This document shows, one piece after another, positions 57,354 through 64,000 of a DNA stretch of 64,000 nucleotides; the stretch's first letter is position 1, and each line of letters begins with the position of its first letter. This DNA is from Keguizhuia sedimenti (GTDB lineage Bacteria > Pseudomonadota > Gammaproteobacteria > Burkholderiales > Burkholderiaceae_D). Position numbers and translations under genes: made by a program. The notes under the pieces are model-generated. The model saw only the letters and a program-made list of their open reading frames with translations, was not told the origin of the DNA and ran no database searches. The stretch covers positions 62,001-126,000 of the forward strand of contig JAUYVH010000001.1 of the NCBI GenBank assembly GCA_030715135.1. The letters are read 5' to 3'.

Positions 57354-59558
57354 ATGATGTCCGATCGCGATATACAACACACCGCTGCTTCACCAGTTTC
57401 AGAACCCGCGACCAAGCTTCTGCCGCTTGGCGCACTTATGCTTGTAGGGATGTCGACGCTGGCTCCGCATGCCCTGGCACAGACCGCAACTACAGAAACG
57501 CTGCCCACAGTTACCGTTCAAGGCGACGCAGATAAACCTGACGGTTTGCGTGCTACTGCGACGCGCGTCGGCAAAACCTTGCAGGATCCGCACGACATTC
57601 CTCAAGCGGTGACCACGATTACCAACACCCTAATGGAACAGCAGCAAACCGGCTCGCTGCGCGAAGCCTTGCGCAACGTCTCCGGGCTGTCATTCAATGC
57701 TGCCGAAGGCGGGCGCGCCGGCGACAACATGAATCTGCGTGGTTTTTATACATTCGGCGACATGTATCTCGACGGAATCCGCGATACCGCACAATATAAC
57801 CGCGAGACATTCAACCTTGAGCAGATAGACGTACTGCGCGGCGCAGGTGCCATGCTGTTCGGCCGCGGCCAGGCAGGCGGGGTAATTAACCAAGTCAGTA
57901 AGACTCCGATGCGTACCGAACAATACAAGCTTACCGGCAGCATTGGCACGGAAGATTACCGTGAGGTGACCGCCGATCTGAACAAGCCCATCAACCCGAA
58001 TACTGCCTTGCGTGTGAACCTGATGAAGCGTGACGAAGGCAGCTGGCGCAGCAACCCGGCCACCGGTGCGGAACCCGAAATTGACCGTACAGGTGCGGCA
58101 GTAAGCCTGGGCTTGAACCTCTACACGCATAACCAGTTCTGGGTGAACTATTACAAGCTGAAGACGAATGACAATCCGGATTACGGCAATCGGTTTGACC
58201 CGGATACCAGAAAAGTCAATGATCGCTTCCCTTCCAGCTATTTCTGGGGCATTGATCGCAATTTCGACAAGAGCGACACCGATATTGCGACAATCGTCAA
58301 TGAATACCGTTTTTCGCCAACCAGCCAGTTGCGTACACAGTTGCGCCATGCTGACTACGACCGCAGTTACTGGGGCAAGACTCCTGATTTAGACGATGCT
58401 CCGGATGCATTGGGCACTACAGGCGGGCATCAAACCCGTGCCGCCTCCTACAAGACATTAACCTTGCAATCTGACTATACAAATAAGTTCAATGCCTTTG
58501 GCATGAAGCACGAGGCACTTGTCGGCATCGAATATTTGAAGGAAGACAGTTCACGAAACAGGCTGCAGAATTTTGGAGATGATGCCATCCGAAGTTACAG
58601 ACCTTACATAGAAGACCCCGTACTGGAAAATAACAGGGCTTTCAATAAATTCAATAGCGACTCTTATGCCGTGTATTTGCAGGATACTGTCGAGTTCATC
58701 CCTAAGTGGAAGGCTACGGCTGGCATCCGCCGCGACTGGCTTGACGCTGACTACACTCGCTTTAACGGCGATTCAAGTTTGAAATATAACGAGAACAGCT
58801 ATCGCACGGCCTTGTCTTACCATCCTTCTGCCGATACTCATTATTACGTTGCGTGGAGTGATTCGTTCAGCCCAACGGCTGATCTGTATCAGTTGACGGA
58901 TGACGCGAAGCCTGCCGAACGAAGCGACGTCGTAGAGATTGGAGCAAAATGGCTGGCGATGAACGGCGATTTGGCGCTGCGGGCCGCCATCTACCAGGCA
59001 ACGAAAGAGTGGGAACGGAACACTGATTTCGAGTCAACCGCGAACATACTCACCAAGAAGCGTCGTTCCAGAGGGGTGGAGCTGGAAGCGGCAGGACGCA
59101 TCACAGATCGCTGGGACATCTTTGCAGGCCTGTCGCTTATCAATGCAAAGATTCTCGATGTTGCAGAGAACCTGCCGCCTACGGGAAATGCCGATCCGGA
59201 ATTCAAAGGCAAGCATGCCCGTAATACGCCACGCTATACGTTCAACCTGTGGAGCACATACCAGGTCGCCCCGAACTGGAAAGTAGGCGGCGGTGTTGAA
59301 GCGAAAGACAAGCGTGAGGCATTTGTCCCAAGCAGTGCAACTGCACCGACATTGAATGGAGAATATCACCCGAACACAGCTCCGTCCTATACTCGCTGGG
59401 ATGCAATGATTGCGTACGAACAGCCAAGCTGGGGACTCCGCCTGAATGTGAAGAATCTGTTCGACAAGTTGTACTATGATTCCGTCTACGAAAACGGCGG
59501 TTTTGCAGTACCCGGAGTCGGCCGACAGGTCATCCTGACTGCCGAGTACAAGTTCTAA
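57354..59558 (+). CDS. fiu: TonB-dependent catecholate siderophore receptor, Fiu type
   Basis: Outer-membrane ferric-siderophore receptor. The 734-aa product has a signal peptide with a long polar start ending HALAQ, a TonB-box-like stretch ETLPTVTVQG, and a plug domain (HDIPQAVTTITNTLMEQQ... DNMNLRGFYTFGDMYLDGIRD... DVLRGAGAMLFGRGQAGGVINQVSK). A 22-stranded barrel follows and ends with an aromatic residue in TAEYKF. The Fiu/CirA-type assignment rests on the plug and on the ybiX/piuC gene next to it, as in E. coli fiu-ybiX. A perfect Fur box upstream indicates iron repression. Confidence 0.92.
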   Translation: MMSDRDIQHTAASPVSEPATKLLPLGALMLVGMSTLAPHALAQTATTETLPTVTVQGDADKPDGLRATATRVGKTLQDPHDIPQAVTTITNTLMEQQQTGSLREALRNVSGLSFNAAEGGRAGDNMNLRGFYTFGDMYLDGIRDTAQYNRETFNLEQIDVLRGAGAMLFGRGQAGGVINQVSKTPMRTEQYKLTGSIGTEDYREVTADLNKPINPNTALRVNLMKRDEGSWRSNPATGAEPEIDRTGAAVSLGLNLYTHNQFWVNYYKLKTNDNPDYGNRFDPDTRKVNDRFPSSYFWGIDRNFDKSDTDIATIVNEYRFSPTSQLRTQLRHADYDRSYWGKTPDLDDAPDALGTTGGHQTRAASYKTLTLQSDYTNKFNAFGMKHEALVGIEYLKEDSSRNRLQNFGDDAIRSYRPYIEDPVLENNRAFNKFNSDSYAVYLQDTVEFIPKWKATAGIRRDWLDADYTRFNGDSSLKYNENSYRTALSYHPSADTHYYVAWSDSFSPTADLYQLTDDAKPAERSDVVEIGAKWLAMNGDLALRAAIYQATKEWERNTDFESTANILTKKRRSRGVELEAAGRITDRWDIFAGLSLINAKILDVAENLPPTGNADPEFKGKHARNTPRYTFNLWSTYQVAPNWKVGGGVEAKDKREAFVPSSATAPTLNGEYHPNTAPSYTRWDAMIAYEQPSWGLRLNVKNLFDKLYYDSVYENGGFAVPGVGRQVILTAEYKF

Positions 59559-59575
59559 CTGAGAGGAAAGTAACA

Positions 59576-60262
59576 ATGCTGGTCACGATCGACGGTGTCC
59601 TGTCCAGGGGCGAAGTAGCAACTGCGCGTGACCTGCTCGCCTGCTCGCAGTGGGCCAGCGGTCAAATCACGGCCGGCCCGCAGGCGGCAACGGTAAAGAA
59701 CAATCAGCAGCTTCCCGAAGATGCGCAACATCTGCCGATGCTGCGGCGCATGGTACTGGAAGCCTTGCACCGCTCCCCGATTTTCTTTACGGCTGCCCTG
59801 CCCCTCAAAATCCTTCCCCCGTTTTTCAACCGCTATGGCGGTGAATCCAATACCTATGGCTTTCATACCGACAATGCCATGCGCATGGTGCCGGACCAGC
59901 CAGGCACTTATGTGCGCTCGGATGTTTCCGCAACGCTTTTTTTGTCGGAGCCGGAAGAATACGAAGGCGGCGTTCTGACGATAGCCGATACTTTCGGCAA
60001 TCACGGCATCAAGCTCAAGGCCGGCAGCCTGGTGGTATATCCTTCGTCATCGATTCATGCGGTTTCGCCCGTCACGCAAGGAGAGCGCATATCCTGCTTC
60101 ATGTTCATCCAGAGCATGGTGCGCGATCCGGGCCAGCGGCGCCTGCTGTATGACATGGACATGGCCTTGCTGAAGTTGCGACAGGAGATCGGCGAGACTG
60201 AAGCCGTGGTGGAACTTACCGGCACTTACCATAACCTGTTGCGGCGCTGGGCCGAGAACTAA
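59576..60262 (+). CDS. piuC: Fe(II)/2-oxoglutarate-dependent PKHD-type hydroxylase (PiuC/YbiX)
   Basis: Predicted oxygenase found beside Fiu/PiuA-type receptors; the substrate is not established, with siderophore processing often suggested. The 228-aa product has the iron ligands in FHTDNAMRM (His-x-Asp) and SIHAVSPVTQGERISC (distal His, then Arg for 2-oxoglutarate), and the FLSEPEEYEGGVLTI strand. A good SD (GAGGAAAG) precedes ATG 59576. Stop and next start overlap (TAATG), so the FMN oxidase downstream is translationally coupled. Confidence 0.93.
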   Translation: MLVTIDGVLSRGEVATARDLLACSQWASGQITAGPQAATVKNNQQLPEDAQHLPMLRRMVLEALHRSPIFFTAALPLKILPPFFNRYGGESNTYGFHTDNAMRMVPDQPGTYVRSDVSATLFLSEPEEYEGGVLTIADTFGNHGIKLKAGSLVVYPSSSIHAVSPVTQGERISCFMFIQSMVRDPGQRRLLYDMDMALLKLRQEIGETEAVVELTGTYHNLLRRWAEN

Positions 60263-61335
60263 TGACAGGCCCTTCCCCTCAAAGCATTCATGACTACGCG
60301 CGCGTGGCGCAGCAGCGCCTGCATGCCGATATCTGGGTTTACCTCGCGGACGGCGACAGCGCAGCCAACAGAAATGCGTTGGCGGACGTGCATGTCATTC
60401 CTCGTCCGCTGCAGAACGTAAAAGGCGGCAATACGCGCTTGACGATGTTTGGCCAGGAGCTGGAGCATCCGATCCTGCTTGCCCCGATCGCTTACCAACG
60501 CCTGTTTCAAACCGACGGTGAATGCGCAAGCGCCATGGCTGCATCGGCCCAGGGCACGCAGATAATCGTCAGCAGCCTTGCAAGCCAGCCATTCAACGAA
60601 ATCACCAAGGCCGCTGACCAGCCAGGATGCGGCAAACCGTGGTTCCAGCTCTATTGGCAAGGCGATCGCAAGAAAACCTTGAGCCTGCTGCATCGCGCTC
60701 TGGACGCAGGCCTGTCAACGATTATGTTCACCGTGGATGCACCGGTCAAGGTCGCATCCCTGCAACTCCCGCAGCACATCCAGGCCGTGAACCTGGAAAG
60801 CAGCGATGCACCCGTTTCCAGCACCAGCATGGTGTTTGACGGCTGGATGGCACAGGCGCCGACCTGGGACGACCTGGATTGGCTGCGCGCGCAAACGAAT
60901 CTTCCCTTGCTGGTCAAGGGATTGCTGCATCCGGACGACGCTTCTCGCGCAGCAGAAAGCGGCTGCGACGGGATCGTCGTTTCCAACCACGGCGGACGCG
61001 TCTTGAAGAACGCTATTCCCAGCCTGCTCGCGCTGGAGCAGATCGCAACACGCATTGCGGGCCGCATACCGGTTCTATTTGATAGCGGCATTCGCAGCGG
61101 CCAGGATGTATATGCTGCGCTTGCCTTCGGCGCAAACGCCGTTCTTCTTGGCCGCCCCTATATCTGGGGCCTGGCCGCCGAAGGAGCGCTGGGCGTGGCG
61201 CGCGTCATTCGCCTGTTGCGCGACGAGCTGGAAATGACGATGGCATTGACGGGATGCGCTCGGCTCACTGATATCAACCGGGAGTGCGTCGTCAGGATTC
61301 TCAGCTCCGTCCATCAGAATGATCAGATCGTCTGA
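60262..61335 (+). CDS. FMN-dependent alpha-hydroxy-acid oxidase/dehydrogenase
   Basis: Flavoprotein of the lactate/glycolate oxidase family (357 aa). All key motifs are present: LLAPIAYQRLF, SSLASQPFNEI, WFQLYWQGDR, MFTVDAP, LLVKGLL with the FMN-contacting Lys, SNHGGR with the catalytic His, and DSGIRSGQDVYAALAFGANAVLLGRPYIWGLA. There is no membrane segment. It overlaps piuC by one base behind a Fur-controlled receptor, so it is probably iron-repressed. A 2-hydroxyacid derived from a hydroxycarboxylate siderophore or released ligand is a possible substrate (inference). Confidence 0.9.
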   Translation: MTGPSPQSIHDYARVAQQRLHADIWVYLADGDSAANRNALADVHVIPRPLQNVKGGNTRLTMFGQELEHPILLAPIAYQRLFQTDGECASAMAASAQGTQIIVSSLASQPFNEITKAADQPGCGKPWFQLYWQGDRKKTLSLLHRALDAGLSTIMFTVDAPVKVASLQLPQHIQAVNLESSDAPVSSTSMVFDGWMAQAPTWDDLDWLRAQTNLPLLVKGLLHPDDASRAAESGCDGIVVSNHGGRVLKNAIPSLLALEQIATRIAGRIPVLFDSGIRSGQDVYAALAFGANAVLLGRPYIWGLAAEGALGVARVIRLLRDELEMTMALTGCARLTDINRECVVRILSSVHQNDQIV

Positions 61336-61337
61336 AA

Positions 61338-61355
61338 ATGCTTTATGCAAAGCAT
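61338..61355 (+). terminator. Weak hairpin after the FMN oxidase
   Basis: ATGCTTT-ATGC-AAAGCAT immediately after the stop codon of the FMN oxidase. There is no T-run, so termination is doubtful. Confidence 0.35.
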
Positions 61356-61459
61356 GCAGACGCAAGCATAACAGTGCAATAAGCGACATTTTCCGCGCCT
61401 CTTCGAATAAGATCCTGCGGCAAACCACAATGCCTTAACCGGATATCAAAAAGGACTAT

Positions 61460-61513
61460 AAAGGGATTGCATCATGGAGGTGGGTAAGCGAACCTCCATG
61501 ATGCAATCCCTTT
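61460..61513. repeat. Perfect 22-bp inverted repeat with 10-base loop
   Basis: The left arm runs 61460-61481 and the right arm 61492-61513. The arms begin AAAGGGATTGC and end GCAATCCCTTT and pair without mismatch. A transcript would form a very stable stem, yet only three U follow. It could be a terminator for the piuC-FMN oxidase operon, a regulatory RNA stem or a remnant of a mobile element. Confidence 0.8.
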
Positions 61514-61702
61514 CGATGATTATTAGAAAAATACAGATTTCGTTCCTGATGAGAAACGTCCGGTCGATGACCTATCTCATTAAAGCAGCCAACGGGAAGT
61601 AAAACTTTCACTGTTGCGTTATCATGCTGTCATGCCAGAATCTCGATCGCTGGAAGATCTTGCGTTCAGAGTTTTACTCCCCACCATTTTCACGAGGCTC
61701 CC

Positions 61703-62173
61703 ATGAAAGGCGACAACAATATCATACGACTGCTCAATGAACAGCTGACCAACGAGCTTACCGCGATCAACCAGTATTTCCTGCATGCGCGGATGTATCA
61801 GCATTGGGGCTTCGAAAAAATCGGCAAGAAAGAGTACGAAGAGTCGATCGGCGAAATGAAGCATGCCGACAAGCTGATCAACCGCATACTGATGCTGGAA
61901 GGCCTGCCCAATCTGCAGGCTTTGCATAAATTGTTGATCGGAGAAAATACGCAAGAGATGCTGCAATGCGATCTGCAGCTGGAACAGCTTTCGCAAAAAA
62001 CCGTCAAGGAAGGTATCGCGGCGTGCGAAGCTGCTGGTGACTATGTGTCCCGTGAAATATTCACAGACATTCTGGAAGACACTGAAGAGCACATCGACTG
62101 GCTGGAAACGCAGCTCGATCTGATCGGCAAAGTCGGCCTGCAGAATTACCTGCAATCGCAGATGGATGAATAA
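61703..62173 (+). CDS. bfr: Bacterioferritin
   Basis: Haem-containing 24-mer iron store. The 156-aa product aligns with E. coli Bfr almost throughout: haem ligand Met52 in GEMKHADK; ferroxidase ligands Glu18, Tyr25, Glu51, His54, and the C-terminal Glu/His in DTEEHIDWLETQLDLI; end GLQNYLQSQ. All catalytic residues are present, so it is the active haem-binding type, not the inactive paralogue. It faces its partner Bfd functionally. Confidence 0.97.
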   Translation: MKGDNNIIRLLNEQLTNELTAINQYFLHARMYQHWGFEKIGKKEYEESIGEMKHADKLINRILMLEGLPNLQALHKLLIGENTQEMLQCDLQLEQLSQKTVKEGIAACEAAGDYVSREIFTDILEDTEEHIDWLETQLDLIGKVGLQNYLQSQMDE

Positions 62174-62203
62174 ATTGATGACGCAATAGCGTTCGCCGGC
62201 ATG

Positions 62204-62233
62204 AAAAAAGGGGCTTTGCAGCCCCTTTTCTTT
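62204..62233. terminator. Bidirectional terminator between bfr and the GST gene
   Basis: Stem AAAAGGGGCT / AGCCCCTTTT (62206-62215, 62220-62229) with TTGC loop, flanked by A and T runs. It serves convergent bfr and the GST gene. Confidence 0.9.
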
Positions 62234-62256
62234 TTCTGAATCCGTCCTGACAATGC

Positions 62257-62865
62257 TTATTGCGGAACGGTATCCTTGAACGATTGCCGCTCCGACAATT
62301 TCTCAAATAGGCGCGCCAGGTCTGGATACTCTTCTTTCCAGCCGATTTCGGGAAAACGGAAAGACAGCCATCCTAAAGCGCAGCCAACCGCCACATCCGC
62401 CAGCGTGTATTGATTGCCTGCACAAAACGGCGTATCGGCAAATCCGGCCGACATGGCTTTCAGTCCTGCATGGACCTTCTTCATCTGCCGGTCGATCCAT
62501 TCCTGGCTTTGCTGCTCGGGCGGGCGCAATGTTCTTTCCAGGCGTACCAATACGCCTGCATCCAGCACGCCATCGGCCAGCGCTTCCCAGCATTTCACGC
62601 CTGCGCGCTCCCGTCCCTGGCTCGGAATCAATTTGCCAACAGGAGACAAAGTATCGAGGTATTCGACGATGACGCGCGAATCGAACATCGCGCCGCCATC
62701 CTCCATGATCAGGCAAGGCACCTTGCCCAGCGGATTGGATTCCTGGATTTTGGTATCGGAATGCCAGACATTTTCCAGGATGAACTCATAGTCCAGCCGT
62801 TTTTCTGCCATGGCGATGCGCACTTTGCGCACATAAGGACTGGCGAGGGAACCGATCAGTTTCAT
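62257..62865 (-). CDS. Glutathione S-transferase family protein
   Basis: A 202-aa GST with N-terminal thioredoxin fold (MKLIGSLASPYVRKVRIAMAEK, NPLGKVPCLIMEDGGAMFDSRVIVEYLD containing the cis-Pro and the ESR-like DSR motif for glutathione) and a helical C-terminal domain (FCAGNQYTLADVAVGCALGW with N-capping Asp). It resembles stringent-starvation/YibF-like GSTs next to purB. ATG 62865 is chosen; a longer frame runs upstream without homology. Substrate unknown. Confidence 0.92.
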   Translation of the reverse strand: MKLIGSLASPYVRKVRIAMAEKRLDYEFILENVWHSDTKIQESNPLGKVPCLIMEDGGAMFDSRVIVEYLDTLSPVGKLIPSQGRERAGVKCWEALADGVLDAGVLVRLERTLRPPEQQSQEWIDRQMKKVHAGLKAMSAGFADTPFCAGNQYTLADVAVGCALGWLSFRFPEIGWKEEYPDLARLFEKLSERQSFKDTVPQ

Positions 62866-62925
62866 AAACGCTTGCGATAAAAATGTGTGTGCGATTATAG
62901 CATCCGCCACCATGCCTTCTGCTGA

Positions 62926-64000
<1,075 letters not shown>

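Larger units (their letters stand above)
61336..61702 (+). promoter_or_regulatory. Intergenic region upstream of bfr
   Basis: 367 bases without a gene. Besides the small hairpin after the FMN oxidase, it holds the 22-bp perfect inverted repeat at 61460-61513. The bfr promoter must lie downstream of that. No convincing Fur box is seen; CGATGATTATTAG (61514-61526) is only a half-site. Confidence 0.45.

Noticed and set aside
61460..61513. CRISPR-like repeat
   Set aside because: Only one inverted repeat is present; there are no direct repeats, spacers or cas genes anywhere in the window.

Overview
The window reads as ordinary chromosome of a betaproteobacterium, most likely Burkholderiales and probably Oxalobacteraceae (Herminiimonas/Collimonas/Herbaspirillum relatives). 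The grounds are gene orders (tsaD-plsY-ybaK, xerD-ogt, tsaE-amiC-mutL-miaA beside queG, miaB-ybeZ-ybeY-ybeX-lnt, lptD-surA-pdxA-rsmA opposite amgK-murU), two Bug/TctC-type transport systems, and moderate-to-high GC. The genus is inference. There is no rRNA, CRISPR array, prophage or intact insertion sequence; one tRNA gene is present.

Layout. 1-4.5 kb: 3' end of tsaD, two abutting inverted-repeat elements, plsY, ybaK, an unknown 144-aa gene, xerD and ogt. 4.5-12.7 kb: a carboxylate-uptake block with tctC-tctB-tctA, an orphan TRAP binding protein (dctP), a DctS/DctR-type two-component pair and an AEC permease. 12.7-23.4 kb: housekeeping run queG / tsaE-amiC-mutL-miaA, tRNA-Met(CAT), a small exported protein, miaB-ybeZ-ybeY-corC. 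23.4-31.2 kb: lnt, glyQ-glyS-gmhB, plsC, a YgjP-like metallopeptidase, gloA. 31.2-41.1 kb: lptD-surA-pdxA-rsmA (minus) diverging from amgK-murU-pepP-ubiH (plus). 41.2-46.9 kb: pntA-pntB, panD, a NUDIX gene and mnmA.

47-62.2 kb is the accessory-looking part, lying between mnmA and gst-purB, which are often close neighbours. It holds a second TTT operon (tctB-tctA-tctC plus a fumarylpyruvate-hydrolase-like gene) with a divergent FadR-type regulator and a symmetric array of ATTGGT boxes; icd; and iron genes (hemP, an unknown gene, bfd, tonB-exbB-exbD, a Fiu-type receptor, piuC/ybiX, an FMN-dependent 2-hydroxyacid oxidase and bfr), two of them behind recognisable Fur boxes. The window ends inside purB.

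No wholly new multi-gene system is evident. The features most worth a second look are the operator array at 51.1 kb, the FMN oxidase coupled to piuC behind the Fiu receptor, the hairpin and three-codon leader ORF before mutL, the 22-bp perfect inverted repeat before bfr, the paired repeat elements next to plsY, and the orphan DctP beside DctSR.
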